A DNA stretch of 64,000 nt from Pseudonocardia abyssalis (GCF_019263705.2 NZ_JADQDK010000001.1:4526001-4590000), one strand, 5' to 3'. Counted from the stretch's first letter, positions 40,015-49,039 are shown. Notes: generated by a model from the letters alone, not told the origin. Program-made: numbers and translations.

Positions 40015-41180
40015 GCGAGCGGATGGGCGGGATGTCGGTCGAGCGCGTCCGCTCCCGGCTCGCAGCCACCGGCGACGGCACCGGGGTCGCGGCCGTCGCG
40101 GCCGCCGTGCGGGCGGAGTCCGGCGGGGTCGCCTCCGACCTCGACGTGCTCGACGCCCTGCGGGTGCTCCGGGAGGAGTTCGTCGGGGCGGGCCCGCTCG
40201 ACGCACTGCTGCGCGACCCCCGCACCACCGACGTGCTCGTCAGCGGCGGGGGCCGGGTGTGGGTCGACCGCGGCACCGGGCCCGAACCTGCCGCGGTCCG
40301 CCTGCCGGACGAGGCCGCGGTCCGGCGGCTCGCCCAGCGGCTCGCACTGACCGCGGGCCGCCGGCTCGACGACGCCTCCCCCTACGTCGACGGCTGGCTC
40401 GCCGAGGCCGGTGTCCGCCTGCACGCGGTGCTCCCGCCCATCTCCCCCGACGGCACGTGCCTGTCGCTGCGCGTGCTGCGGCCCGCGGCCCACGACCTGG
40501 GGGCGCTGCAGCGGATGGGCACCATCGACGCGGGAGGCGAGGCCCTGCTGCGGGCCGTCCTCGCAGCGCGGCTGGCCCTGCTCGTCTCCGGGGGAACCGG
40601 CACGGGGAAGACCACGATCCTCGGTGCGCTGCTCAGTGCGGTCGATCCGCGGGAGCGCATCGTCTGTGTGGAAGATGCCCAGGAACTGGCCCCTCGGCAC
40701 CCGCACGTCGTCCGGCTGGTGTCGCGGCCCGCCAACATCGAGGGCGCGGGCGGTGTCGTGCTGCGCGACCTCGTGCGCGAGGCGTTGCGGATGCGGCCCG
40801 ACCGGCTCGTCGTCGGCGAGGTGCGGGGGGCGGAGGTCGCCGACCTGTTGTCCGCGATGAACACCGGTCACGACGGCGGGGCGGGCACCGTGCACGCCAA
40901 CTCGGTCCGCGAGGTGCCCGCCCGGCTCGAGGCACTGGCTGCCGTCGGCGGGATGTCGCGGGTGGCGCTGCACAGCCAGCTCGCCGCCGCGGTGCAGGTG
41001 GTGCTGCACATGCGCCGTCTGCGCGGCGGGGCGCGCGTCCTCGACGCGGTCGGGGTGCTCGCCCGTTCGGAGACCGAGGTGCAGGTCCTGCCGGCGTGGA
41101 CCCGGTCCGGCGGCTGGACCACGGAGCGGCAGGCCCTGGGGCGCCTGTTCGCCGAGCGGGAAGTGCCGGCGCCGTGGTGA
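40011..41180 (+). CDS. tadA: Tad pilus assembly ATPase TadA/CpaF
   Basis: A 389-residue secretion ATPase that powers Flp pilus assembly as a hexamer at the inner membrane. Walker A is SGGTGTGKTTILGAL (about residue 190), the Asp box ERIVCVEDAQEL, Walker B region RPDRLVVGEVRG and the His box AGTVHANS are present. GTG at 40011 overlaps the ssd stop (GTGA). tadB overlaps its own end, so the four genes are a tight translationally coupled operon. Confidence 0.93.
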   Translation: MSERMGGMSVERVRSRLAATGDGTGVAAVAAAVRAESGGVASDLDVLDALRVLREEFVGAGPLDALLRDPRTTDVLVSGGGRVWVDRGTGPEPAAVRLPDEAAVRRLAQRLALTAGRRLDDASPYVDGWLAEAGVRLHAVLPPISPDGTCLSLRVLRPAAHDLGALQRMGTIDAGGEALLRAVLAARLALLVSGGTGTGKTTILGALLSAVDPRERIVCVEDAQELAPRHPHVVRLVSRPANIEGAGGVVLRDLVREALRMRPDRLVVGEVRGAEVADLLSAMNTGHDGGAGTVHANSVREVPARLEALAAVGGMSRVALHSQLAAAVQVVLHMRRLRGGARVLDAVGVLARSETEVQVLPAWTRSGGWTTERQALGRLFAEREVPAPW

Positions 41181-41977
41181 CGATCTCGTGCGCCGCGCTC
41201 GCCGCCGCGCTGGCGCTCCTGCCCCCGCCCGCCGCGGTGGCACGGCTGGGCGCGCTCCGGCCGGGCATCGACCGCACGCGACCGTGGCGGTCCCCCGGGG
41301 CGGCGCTGCCCGTCGTCGCGGGCGGGGTGGTCGGGCTGGTCGTCGCCGGGCCGGGCGGCGCGGTCGCCGGCCTGTTGATCGGAGCGACGGTCCGCCGCCT
41401 CCGGACGGCCCGCCGCACCGAGACCGCCGAGGCGGGCACGGCGGGTGAGCTCGCGTCGGCGATCACGCGGATGGCCGACGAACTCGCCGCCGGTGCGCAT
41501 CCGGCGACGGCGCTGGGCGGGGCGTCGGCCGACGGTCCGCGGGCCCGCGCCGTCCTCGCCCCCGCGGCTGCCGCGAGCGGACTCGGCGACGACGTCCCGG
41601 CCGCCCTCCGCCGCGGCGCCGGGGAGCACCCGGAGGTGACGTCCGAGATCGGGCGGCTCGCCGCGGCCTGGGCCCTGTCCGACCGGTGCGGTGTACCGCT
41701 CGCCGAGCTCCTCGCCGGGGCGGCGGCCGACCTCGGCTGGCGCGTGCGGTTCGCCGCGCGGGTGCGTGCGGAGCTGGCCGGGCCACGGGCCACGGCGCTG
41801 GTGCTCACGGCGCTGCCCGCGCTCGGTCTGGCACTCGGCCAGTTGGTCGGAGCAGACCCGATCGGGGTGCTGCGCAGCGGACTGCTCGGACAGGCGCTGC
41901 TCGTCGTCGGGGTGGCCCTGGCCGCGGCCGGGGTCGCGTGGACCGAGCACATCCTGCGGGCTGCGGTGCCCCGATGA
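41177..41977 (+). CDS. tadB: Tad pilus inner-membrane protein TadB
   Basis: A 266-residue type II secretion F-domain membrane protein, one of the two platform proteins of the Tad machine. It has hydrophobic segments near the N-terminus (residues 1-20 and 38-65), the F-domain core (ELASAITRMADELAAGAHPATAL to CGVPLAELLAGAAADL) and two C-terminal transmembrane helices. GTG at 41177 overlaps tadA, and its stop overlaps the tadC ATG. Confidence 0.88.
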   Translation: MTISCAALAAALALLPPPAAVARLGALRPGIDRTRPWRSPGAALPVVAGGVVGLVVAGPGGAVAGLLIGATVRRLRTARRTETAEAGTAGELASAITRMADELAAGAHPATALGGASADGPRARAVLAPAAAASGLGDDVPAALRRGAGEHPEVTSEIGRLAAAWALSDRCGVPLAELLAGAAADLGWRVRFAARVRAELAGPRATALVLTALPALGLALGQLVGADPIGVLRSGLLGQALLVVGVALAAAGVAWTEHILRAAVPR

Positions 41978-42678
41978 CACCCCCGGTCCTGCTCCTGCTC
42001 GCCGCGGCCCTGCTCGTGGGCGGGCCCCGCGTCGGCGCGGCGCGGTTGAACGCGACCCCCCGCGCCGGAGTCGGTGCCCCCGCCGCGCTACGACCTGCCT
42101 GGATCGCGGTCGGGACCGTGGCGGGCGGTGCCGCCGGCCTGGCACTGGGCGGCCCGGTGGCGGGTGCGGTCTCCCTGCTCGGGTCACTGGGCGCACTGGT
42201 CGTCCTGCGCCGGCTGCCGTCGAGGGTGTCCCCTCCCGACCTCGCGACGCTCGCCGCCGGGTGGGAGCTGCTCGGCGTCTGCCTGCGGGCGGGGCTACCG
42301 GTGGCCTCGGCCGTCGCCGCGGCGGCCGGCCCGCTGCCCGGCCCCACCGGGGTCGAGCTGCGGCGGGTGGCCGGGTTGCTCGAGCTCGGCGCCGACCCGG
42401 CCGACGCGTGGCAGGCGGCGCAGGACGTCCCCGTCCTCGCCGTGTTCGCCCGGGCCGCCGGGCGCTCGGCGGGCACCGGCGCGGCGCTCGCCCAGGTCGC
42501 GGTCGCAGAGGCCGCCCGCGTGCGCGCCGAGCTCGTCGACACCGCACAGGCACGTGCCCAGCGGGCAGGCGTGCTGATCACCGGGCCGCTCGGCCTGTGC
42601 TTCCTGCCCGCCTTCCTGGTCCTCGGCATCGCCCCGGTCGTCATCGGCCTGGCGGGCCAGGCACTCGCACGGTGGTGA
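41974..42678 (+). CDS. tadC: Tad pilus inner-membrane protein TadC
   Basis: A 234-residue second F-domain platform protein. Hydrophobic segments lie at 1-20 and 45-80, the F domain includes WELLGVCLRAGLPVASAVAAAA and GRSAGTGAALAQVAV, and the protein ends in two membrane helices (LITGPLGLCFLPAFLVLGIAPVVI, in part). ATG at 41974 (ATGA overlap with tadB). The pilin gene follows after 33 bp with GAAGGAG as its ribosome site. Confidence 0.88.
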   Translation: MTPPVLLLLAAALLVGGPRVGAARLNATPRAGVGAPAALRPAWIAVGTVAGGAAGLALGGPVAGAVSLLGSLGALVVLRRLPSRVSPPDLATLAAGWELLGVCLRAGLPVASAVAAAAGPLPGPTGVELRRVAGLLELGADPADAWQAAQDVPVLAVFARAAGRSAGTGAALAQVAVAEAARVRAELVDTAQARAQRAGVLITGPLGLCFLPAFLVLGIAPVVIGLAGQALARW

Positions 42679-42711
42679 CCACCGTGTCCGTCCCGACGAA
42701 GGAGACAACCC

Positions 42712-42798
42712 ATGATCACGACCCTGACCCGACGCCTGCACCGGCTCGCCGCCCGCGACGACGGCATGTCGACGGTGGAGTACGCGACACTCTCCTAG
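42712..42798 (+). pseudogene. 5' part of the DUF4244 pilin-like gene, split by the element
   Basis: Codons 1-25 of a DUF4244 (Rv3656c-like) Tad pilin-like protein: MITTLTRRLHRL, AARDDGMSTVEYA, then the reading frame runs into element DNA and stops after three foreign codons (TLS). The pre-pilin leader and the S-T-V-E-Y-A motif are kept, but the hydrophobic helix lies on the other side of the element, at 58344. GAAGGAGA precedes the ATG. As it stands it can make only a 28-residue peptide. Confidence 0.9.
42780..42787. other. attL core
   Basis: GTACGCGA at the left junction, within codons 24-26 (Y-A-T here) of the pilin gene. The core is short and not flanked by long direct repeats, as usual for large serine integrases. 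The actual crossover dinucleotide lies somewhere within these 8 bp. Confidence 0.85.
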
Positions 42799-42865
42799 TG
42801 ATGCAACCGGGCTGTAGCGGAGCAGGGCGGGCAGACGATGCTCCGGGTGTGCGATCGGACCCGGC

Positions 42866-44536
42866 ATGACACGCGCTCTCGTCCTGCTCCGTCTCAGCCG
42901 GTTGACCGACGCTAGTACCTCTCCGGAGCGGCAAGAGAACGAGTGCCGCACGTTCTGTGCACAGCGCGCGTGGGACGTCGTAGGCGTCGCTACCGACCTG
43001 GACGTCAGCGGCTCTACCGACCCCCTGACCCGGACCGGGTCCGGGCCGTGGCTACGAGACCGAACCGGTGAGTTTGACGTTGTCGTCGCCGCTAAGCCCG
43101 ACCGGTTCGGGAGATCGACCACGCACGTGCACGGGCTGTTCCAGTACCTCCGACAACACGACAAGCACCTGTACACCGCAGACGGTGCGATCAACACAGC
43201 CGGACCAGCCGGTGAGCTGATTCTGTTTATCCTCGCGTGGGCCGCTCAGATGGAGCTAGAAAGCATCACGGCCCGGAACTCCGGTGCTGCTCAGCACAAC
43301 ATCATGCGCGGGGTCTACCGGGGCGGGATTGCACCTCTTGGCTACCGGTCCGAGAAGGTGGACGATCACCACGAGTTAGTACCCGACGAAGACGGGCTAG
43401 CGCCAGAGGTCCGGAAGATGGTTAGCCGCCTGCTCGATGGCGACCCGATAACCCGCGTAGTCGGAGACCTGAACGAACGTAAGGTACTCACGCAAAAGGA
43501 CCGGCAAGCCGTCCTGAACAAGAGACCACCACGCGGTACCCGGTGGTCTATCTCGAACCTGACGCGTCAACTCACATCGCCTACGCTAATCGGGCTCGCT
43601 ACGCACCGGCCAGTGACTACTGGCCCGGACGGTAAAGCGGTTCACGACGCGAAAGGCCGGAAGCAGTACGGTACAGAGCAGATCGTCTTTGTTGAAGGCG
43701 CACCGCTACAACGGGCTACGCCCCTGATCGATGCCGCTGACTATTACCGGCTACAAAAGATTATCGAGAGCCGCAAGGAAGCCGCGCCGACTCAAAGGCG
43801 GAAGGCTGACACATCGCTACTCCTTCACGTTCTGTACTGCGCTAAGTGCGGAGAACCGTACTACTACCTGAAAGCCCGGAAGCATCCCCGGTATCGGTGT
43901 GCGTCGGTAAAGTATCCGAACAACGATCCTCGCCGTACCTGCTCGAACGGGACCGTACTGGTCTCAGAAGCGGAGCGCGTAGTTAACGACACGCTCTTAC
44001 AGTTCATGGGTGAAACAGAGCATCACGAAAAGGTGTTCGAGCCGGGAGAAGACAACTCCCGGGCAATAGACGAGATCGACGCCCAGCTAGAGACGCTGAC
44101 TGCGACGGTATCCCGGCTACCGGTCGACTCTCCCGCGTTCACGGCACGGATGCGTGAGGTAGACAACCTCACTACGCGCCGGACAGAGCTTGCGGCAGTG
44201 CCGTCTAGGCCATCGGGCTTCCGATACGTACCGACCGGAATCCTGTTCGGTCAGTATTGGGCGGGTCTCGACTCTACGGCCCGAAATGCGTGGCTACGAG
44301 GTCGTAACGTCCGAGTCCTGTTCGATTCTGACCCTGCGCCAGGCAAGACACCGTGGAACATCGAGTTTCACGAGATGGTCCGAATGTTCGAGGACATCAA
44401 CCCGGATCGAGCCGACGCTACGCGAAGTCTGTTCGAGACCGTTAAGGAACTCCCGGACGGTCACCGGTTCCCGCACCCGTCCGGCGACGGGCGAGTTATT
44501 CAGGTGGTCCACCCAAGTAAAGAACCGCAAGGTTAA
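42866..44536 (+). CDS. int: large serine recombinase (integrase)
   Basis: A 556-residue site-specific recombinase. The resolvase-type catalytic domain (about 1-150) has the nucleophile Ser11 in LLRLSRL, Arg22 in SPERQ, and AKPDRFGRST. A recombinase domain follows (GVYRGGIAPLGYR onward), then a zinc ribbon with CAKCG and two later cysteines (YRC, RTC) near 335-375, and a coiled-coil stretch (DEIDAQLETLTATVSRL). The gene starts 79 bp inside attL and points into the element. It should catalyse attP x attB integration. G+C is lower than in the flanking Tad genes. Confidence 0.95.
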   Translation: MTRALVLLRLSRLTDASTSPERQENECRTFCAQRAWDVVGVATDLDVSGSTDPLTRTGSGPWLRDRTGEFDVVVAAKPDRFGRSTTHVHGLFQYLRQHDKHLYTADGAINTAGPAGELILFILAWAAQMELESITARNSGAAQHNIMRGVYRGGIAPLGYRSEKVDDHHELVPDEDGLAPEVRKMVSRLLDGDPITRVVGDLNERKVLTQKDRQAVLNKRPPRGTRWSISNLTRQLTSPTLIGLATHRPVTTGPDGKAVHDAKGRKQYGTEQIVFVEGAPLQRATPLIDAADYYRLQKIIESRKEAAPTQRRKADTSLLLHVLYCAKCGEPYYYLKARKHPRYRCASVKYPNNDPRRTCSNGTVLVSEAERVVNDTLLQFMGETEHHEKVFEPGEDNSRAIDEIDAQLETLTATVSRLPVDSPAFTARMREVDNLTTRRTELAAVPSRPSGFRYVPTGILFGQYWAGLDSTARNAWLRGRNVRVLFDSDPAPGKTPWNIEFHEMVRMFEDINPDRADATRSLFETVKELPDGHRFPHPSGDGRVIQVVHPSKEPQG

Positions 44537-44913
44537 AGGGTGGTTCCCGTCGGTCGGCAGGCATCGCCCGACGCTACGGGCGCGGTGGGTGCGGCCTTCG
44601 CTAGTCCGCACCCGTAATGCCAGGCTCCGCACCCGCCGTGGTCGTGGCGTAGCCCTTTGGGTGTCGATCGTCGGGAACTGCCCGGTTCCCGGAGTGAGGC
44701 AATGTTTTAGTACTTGCACCACGAAATCGGGGCTTGCTTCGCTAAGCCTCTGACCTGCAATGATTACTTAAACCTAATCTTCGTAACTGTACGTAACATA
44801 GCAGGGTTGACCTGCATAAACAGCCGATTTGTGGATCATTGCCCGGAAATCTCAGAGCCTTTACGGGCTTAGGGGTACCCGGAGTACCCCCACGAAGCAG
44901 AACGACGCCGGAT
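44537..44913. other. gene-free gap after the integrase
   Basis: About 380 bp between the integrase and the convergent excisionase-like gene. It contains a probable terminator (GGGTGCGG 44587-44594 with CCGCACCC 44606-44613) and a second hairpin GGGGTAC/GTACCCC (44872-44890) at the end of the excisionase-like gene. No gene is supported; the AT-rich stretch 44755-44850 could hold promoters. Confidence 0.5.
44587..44613 (+). terminator. hairpin downstream of the integrase
   Basis: Perfect 8-bp stem GGGTGCGG/CCGCACCC with an 11-base loop, 50 bp after the integrase stop. No T-run follows, so it is a hairpin terminator of the actinobacterial type at best. Confidence 0.45.
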
Positions 44914-45111
44914 CTAGGAAGGCGTGTCGTCTTTCTCGCTAGCAGCGGCTAGCTGCATCCGCACCGTGTCCAGGTCGAAGCGTGCCTGACCTCCGTGTGT
45001 GGTGACCTCCGGGGAGATCACCCCCGCCTGCATCCACCGGTACACAGTCGACCGGTCGACACCTAGAGCGGTTGCTACCTCGCTCGTCCGTAGAAGTCGC
45101 CGGTCTGCCAC
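44914..45111 (-). CDS. xis: excisionase-like MerR/BldC-type HTH protein
   Basis: A 65-residue protein consisting of one winged helix-turn-helix: RLLRTSEVATALGVDRSTVYRWMQAGVI then a wing (TTHGGQARFDLDTV). This is the pattern of excisionases of actinobacterial elements and of BldC-like regulators. GTG at 45111. It lies convergent to the integrase and divergent from the main element operon, the usual place for a recombination directionality factor or repressor; which of the two roles it has is not decided by sequence. Confidence 0.72.
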   Translation of the reverse strand: MADRRLLRTSEVATALGVDRSTVYRWMQAGVISPEVTTHGGQARFDLDTVRMQLAAASEKDDTPS

Positions 45112-45153
45112 CGGCCGATCCTCTCATGCCTGGTCACGCTGCATCTAGCAGCC

Positions 45154-45171
45154 CAGTTGCACCAGTTGCAC
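45154..45171. promoter_or_regulatory. tandem CAGTTGCAC direct repeats in the divergent promoter region
   Basis: Two abutting copies of the 9-bp unit CAGTTGCAC lie between the excisionase-like gene and the first gene of the main operon; related TGCACC words recur at about 45168 and 45208. Spacing close to one helical turn suits a HTH protein such as the adjacent one. Confidence 0.45.
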
Positions 45172-45227
45172 CTGTCGGCTACCTTCGTGCTCACCAGATA
45201 CACCGGATGCACCAGACGGAGGCGTAC

Positions 45228-45560
45228 ATGCCCGGCAAGGACGTGCTCTACACGGACACGCTGCACACGAAGGTGTTTGGCGACTTGATCGGGGTCGTTC
45301 TGTACGACTGGCTGATCGTCGCGGGGGCCCTTCGGATCGGGGACGTGATCCGGGTCGCGGACCCGTTCGGTATCGAGATCGGTCGGATCTCGACGTGGGA
45401 TGAGGTCAGCTCGCTGGTCCTGACGGCCCGTGGTCTGCCCGACACAACGAAGCGGATCACGGCCAGCACGAAGCCGGATCCCGTGACCCGCCTTAGTGCC
45501 GCTACAGCGTGGATCGCGCGGGACCACGGCCGGTACGACGCCACGAGCGAGGTGGCGTAA
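45228..45560 (+). CDS. unknown element protein
   Basis: A 110-residue protein, first gene of the element's rightward operon. It begins MPGKDVLYTDTLHTKVFGDL and has a small beta-rich core (DVIRVADPFGIEIGRISTWDE) and a basic C-terminal half. I do not recognise it. ATG at 45228 has GGAGG five bases upstream; an earlier ATG (45207) is less well placed. Its stop overlaps the next start as TAATG. Confidence 0.6.
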   Translation: MPGKDVLYTDTLHTKVFGDLIGVVLYDWLIVAGALRIGDVIRVADPFGIEIGRISTWDEVSSLVLTARGLPDTTKRITASTKPDPVTRLSAATAWIARDHGRYDATSEVA

Positions 45561-45844
45561 TGGTCCCCGGACAACTCGCCCTGCTGGTCCTGGTCTGCGT
45601 GGACGTGGTGGCGAAGGGCAAGGGGCTCGTCACGTGCGGGGCGGGCGACTTCTCCGGATCGCTGATCCGGGACCGGTTCGCCACGACGCCCGACGAGAAG
45701 CGTCGGCCGTACATTGTCGAAACCGAGTACGGCGAAGTCGTAGGCCGGTCCCGGTCGTACCGCGAAGGCGTTTACCTGCTCGCTAGCCACCACGGCTACG
45801 CGAAGCCGTCCGTGACTGTCGAGATCGAGCACGAGCGCGACTAG
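45560..45844 (+). CDS. unknown small element protein with hydrophobic N-terminus
   Basis: A 94-residue protein starting MVPGQLALLVLVCVDVVAKG, a short hydrophobic stretch that could be a membrane or signal segment, followed by a polar domain (RPYIVETEYGEVVGRSRSYREG) ending in acidic residues. Translationally coupled to the preceding gene through TAATG. No family recognised. Confidence 0.55.
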   Translation: MVPGQLALLVLVCVDVVAKGKGLVTCGAGDFSGSLIRDRFATTPDEKRRPYIVETEYGEVVGRSRSYREGVYLLASHHGYAKPSVTVEIEHERD

Positions 45845-45904
45845 CTGCAACTACCCGCAATCAGCGTCCGGTACGGAGCCGTACGCAACTGAGAGGAACC
45901 CGAA

Positions 45905-46282
45905 ATGCGACAGATCCCCGTCGACATGAACCGCGTCAACCTGATCGGGACCGGTAAGGCCGCTGCACGAGCCGAGTACGTAGAGCTTTCCGACGGCCAG
46001 CGTCGTCGGTCCGGCAACCAGGCGAAGGACGAGACCACGGGTATGCCGGTCTGGGTCGTAGACGTCCTGGTCGACGACCCCGAAGCCGACCGGGCAGAGG
46101 TCGTGGGCGTCCGCGTCTCGTCGCACGAAGAGCCGGTCACCGAGAAGTGGAAGCCGGTCCGGTTCCGGAACCTGGTCGCAGTCCCCTACGCGGACCGCTC
46201 TACCGGCCGTGTCGCCCTCTCGATGCGTGCCGACGGAATCGAAGGATCACGACCCGCCGAGAACAAGCCTGCCGCTGCCTAG
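45905..46282 (+). CDS. element protein of the kind encoded before tra genes in AICEs
   Basis: A 125-residue protein with MRQIPVDMNRVNLIGTGKAA at the start and TGMPVWVVDVLVDDPEADRAEVVGV in the middle. The layout (short lead I-P-V-D, a 'DETTGxPVW' turn, then beta strands) resembles small proteins encoded just upstream of the transfer ATPase in pSAM2-like elements. Function is not established. GAGAGG lies upstream of ATG 45905. Confidence 0.55.
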   Translation: MRQIPVDMNRVNLIGTGKAAARAEYVELSDGQRRRSGNQAKDETTGMPVWVVDVLVDDPEADRAEVVGVRVSSHEEPVTEKWKPVRFRNLVAVPYADRSTGRVALSMRADGIEGSRPAENKPAAA

Positions 46283-46375
46283 TACCCCGCACTAACCGCT
46301 TACCGGCCCCGGTTCCCCGCTTCCCGGGGGATCGGGGCTTTGTCATGCCCAGATCCGGCTACGAGAGGAATCCCG

Positions 46376-47485
46376 ATGTTCTGGCAGCGACGACCTACCG
46401 ACCAGGAACACGAAGTGGACGAGATCGCCTATTCCTGGGTTCGTGCGTGCGAAGGCGCAGGGCTTACCCGCGAAGTTCAGACCGTTACCGGGCCGACCGT
46501 CATCGTCCCGGCGCTCGTGCACATCGTGCTAGGTCCCCCACGAGTCCTGACTGTCCGCCTACAGCCCGGAATGACCGTGCAGGACGTCCGGAGCCTGGCG
46601 GCACGGATCGCACCGCACATGCACGCTCACGGTCTCCGGGTAGAGCCCAGAGGCACGGGTGAGTGGGCCGTGGTCACCTTGCTCGACGCTGACCCCCTGG
46701 CCCTGACGGTCCCGATGTCTTACCGCGATGACGGCCGGACGCTGCTCGGACGGCTCGACACCGGTACGGATCTCGTCCAGGACATGCGCAAGGAAGCGCA
46801 CACGATCGTGCAAGGTGTAACACGATCAGGAAAGAGCGTCTGGACCTACAGCCTGCTAGCTCAACTCTGCCGGGAGCCGGACGTACTCGTTACCGGCTCT
46901 GACCCGACCGGACTCCTTTGGCGCCCGTTCGTCGGGTCACGACACGCTAAGCACCAGGTCTCCGGGCTCGACTCGATCGACCAGCACGAGAAGCTGTTGC
47001 TACGGCTCGTAGACGAGATGGACCAGCGGATCAGGGATCTTCCTGCGGACCGCGACTCCCTAGCGATCACGCCTGACGTCCCGCTCTTGGTGGTCGTGCT
47101 CGAAGAACTCGCCGGGCTTTACCGTGCCGCCGACGCCGCGAACAAGGACCAGGGCAAGCGGATCCGCGCTCTGATCGGCCGCCTACTCGCCGAAGGGGCA
47201 AAGGCCGGCGTTCGTGTCCTGATCCTTGTGCAGCGTGCGGAAGCCGCCGTCGTCGGAGCCTTCGAGCGGGCGATGTGCAGTACCCGGATCTCGTTCCGGA
47301 CCGACAACCGAGCAAGCGTCGAGCTGCTACACCCGGGCGCCGATCCCCTGATCGCCGACCAGCACACAACCGCGTTGCCAGGCATCGGCCTCGTCTCGAC
47401 GCCTGGCCGGTCACTGTCCCGGATGCGAGCACCCTTCTTCGGGTCGTACTCCGACTACGCCGCTGCAATCAGGTCCGCAGCATGA
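46376..47485 (+). CDS. FtsK/SpoIIIE-type DNA transfer ATPase (TraSA-like)
   Basis: A 369-residue FtsK-domain protein. Walker A is GVTRSGKS (about 147-154), Walker B is VPLLVVVLEEL, and RVLILVQRAEA plus FRTDNRASVELL follow as in FtsK/SpoIIIE translocases. Proteins of this length act in actinomycete integrative conjugative elements as TraSA/TraB-like pumps moving double-stranded DNA between mycelia. No N-terminal membrane helices are evident, which is shorter than FtsK. ATG at 46376 with GAGAGGA upstream; the Rep gene overlaps its stop. Confidence 0.88.
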   Translation: MFWQRRPTDQEHEVDEIAYSWVRACEGAGLTREVQTVTGPTVIVPALVHIVLGPPRVLTVRLQPGMTVQDVRSLAARIAPHMHAHGLRVEPRGTGEWAVVTLLDADPLALTVPMSYRDDGRTLLGRLDTGTDLVQDMRKEAHTIVQGVTRSGKSVWTYSLLAQLCREPDVLVTGSDPTGLLWRPFVGSRHAKHQVSGLDSIDQHEKLLLRLVDEMDQRIRDLPADRDSLAITPDVPLLVVVLEELAGLYRAADAANKDQGKRIRALIGRLLAEGAKAGVRVLILVQRAEAAVVGAFERAMCSTRISFRTDNRASVELLHPGADPLIADQHTTALPGIGLVSTPGRSLSRMRAPFFGSYSDYAAAIRSAA

Positions 47486-48675
47486 GCGGGCACAGCAGGC
47501 CGCTGCCACCGCGCCCGACGGAGTCGGGGGCGCGGGGGCGGGCGAGCGAAGCGAGCCCCGGTCCTGCTCTTGGTAATAGGCGGGCAACTGTTCGGGAGGC
47601 CGAGGACGGCCGTCGGGGTCGCCGTCGTGAGGCGATGGCATGGCGTCGGTCGCTCTGGGAGTGGTCATCCGTGCCTAGGCAGCGCAAGTGCGGCCGGGTG
47701 CCCTTCACGTCCGGCGGTGGGGCCGTCGTGAGGTTGAGCGATGCCGAAGACGGCAACCGTCGTGCCGGGGTCGCGGGACTCCAGTCGTGCGGGTCGTGGT
47801 CATGCCCGGTCTGTGCTCGTTCGATCTCTGCCGCACGAGCCGCTGAGGTAGCGGCAGTGCTTCGCTCTGCTGTCGACCAGCGCTGTTCCGTTGCTCTCGC
47901 CACGTTCACGATGCGCCACCACAAGGGCCTGTCGCTCCGTTCGTGCTGGGACGCGATCGGTAGCGCCTGGCGCTCTACGACGTCCGGAGCCGGTTGGCAG
48001 AAGGACAAGGATCAGTTCGGGGTCGTCGGATGGCTCCGTGCCGTGGAGATCACTCACGGCGAGGAACACGGGTTCCACGTCCACGTGCACGCTCTTATCG
48101 TGTTCGACGGCCCGGTCTCCGTTGAACTCATGGGCGAACTAGGACACCGGATGTTCGCCCGGTGGAACCGTGCGCTTGGGCGCAAGGGGTTCAGCGCGGT
48201 AGAGGACCGGGGCGGACTCGACGTCCGGTCCGTGCAGCTCGACGGGGACTCGATCGACCAGGTGTCGACGTACATCAGCAAGGCGGCGTACGAAGCGGTC
48301 AGTTCTGCGACTAAGCACGCACGCGGTGGGAATCGTTCACCGTTCCAGATACTCCGCGATGCCGTCGAGACCGGCAACGCTGCGGATATCGAACTTTACT
48401 GGGAGTTTGAGCAAGCGAGTCTCGGACGGAAGAAAATCACTTGGTCCAACGCCCTCCGAGAGTGGGCGGGTCTGCACGTAGTCGAGAAGACTGACGGTGA
48501 GATAGCCGCAGAGAATCGCGGTGGCGAGCCGGTCCTGATCCTGCCGAAGGCGACGTGGATCGTAGTCCGCCACGACGTCGCGGATCTACTCGATGCCGTA
48601 GAGCTAGGAGGCCGCTTAGCGGGGCAACGCTGGCTTAGGAGTCGCGGCTTAGCGTTCGTAGTAGTCGAGCCATGA
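47482..48675 (+). CDS. rep: rolling-circle replication initiator (HUH Rep)
   Basis: A 397-residue Rep of the RepSA/pIJ101-like type. Motif 2 is HVHVHALIVF (HUH metal site, with preceding FH), and motif 3 is YISKAAYE, giving the Y-x-x-K-x-x-x-E pattern with the nicking tyrosine. N-terminal cysteines in LQSCGSWSCPVCARS form a zinc-binding site typical of this group. ATG at 47482 overlaps the transfer-ATPase stop (ATGA); a later start near MAWRRSLWEW is possible, since the first 50 residues are low-complexity. It would replicate the excised circle and nick at a double-strand origin, often within or near rep. Confidence 0.9.
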   Translation: MSGHSRPLPPRPTESGARGRASEASPGPALGNRRATVREAEDGRRGRRREAMAWRRSLWEWSSVPRQRKCGRVPFTSGGGAVVRLSDAEDGNRRAGVAGLQSCGSWSCPVCARSISAARAAEVAAVLRSAVDQRCSVALATFTMRHHKGLSLRSCWDAIGSAWRSTTSGAGWQKDKDQFGVVGWLRAVEITHGEEHGFHVHVHALIVFDGPVSVELMGELGHRMFARWNRALGRKGFSAVEDRGGLDVRSVQLDGDSIDQVSTYISKAAYEAVSSATKHARGGNRSPFQILRDAVETGNAADIELYWEFEQASLGRKKITWSNALREWAGLHVVEKTDGEIAAENRGGEPVLILPKATWIVVRHDVADLLDAVELGGRLAGQRWLRSRGLAFVVVEP

Positions 48676-48814
48676 AACGGTCATGGCCTACGCGGCGGAA
48701 TCGGCACCGAAGGTCCGATAACCGCTCGCTTCTTCGCCGAATCGTTATGTTCTTGTGGCGTCGCACGTAGCGGTTTCTGCCAGGCTGGAATCCTCCCCGG
48801 CCCGAAGGATTCCC

Positions 48815-49039
48815 GTGCTCGATATCGCTACGTACCCCCGATTCTACTACGCTGCACAGTTCGATGACTGCATCCGCGTCTACGCCTCTCCGCTCGTATC
48901 GGACACTAACGAAGTCTGGCTTACCGTTAGCTCGTGGCTAGCGGGTCGCGTGTACGAAGAGCTGCCGTCGGAGACGTTCGAAGATCCGGACATGATGCAC
49001 GGTCAGGCGACGCTCTACACCTTCGCGTTCCGAAGCTAA
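48815..49039 (+). CDS. unknown small element protein
   Basis: A 74-residue acidic protein rich in Tyr and Phe (LDIATYPRFYYAAQFDDCIRV opens it). GTG at 48815 is preceded by GAAGGA; an upstream frame extension to 48755 is possible but has no ribosome site. Its stop overlaps the next gene (TAATG), so the pair are coupled. Not recognised. Confidence 0.5.
   Translation: MLDIATYPRFYYAAQFDDCIRVYASPLVSDTNEVWLTVSSWLAGRVYEELPSETFEDPDMMHGQATLYTFAFRS

Noticed and set aside
44872..44890. GGGGTAC/GTACCCC as an attachment site
   Set aside because: It lies inside the element, and no matching copy bounds it; a terminator role is simpler.
48755..48814. Upstream extension of the 48815 gene
   Set aside because: No ribosome site, and GAAGGA before GTG 48815 is well placed.
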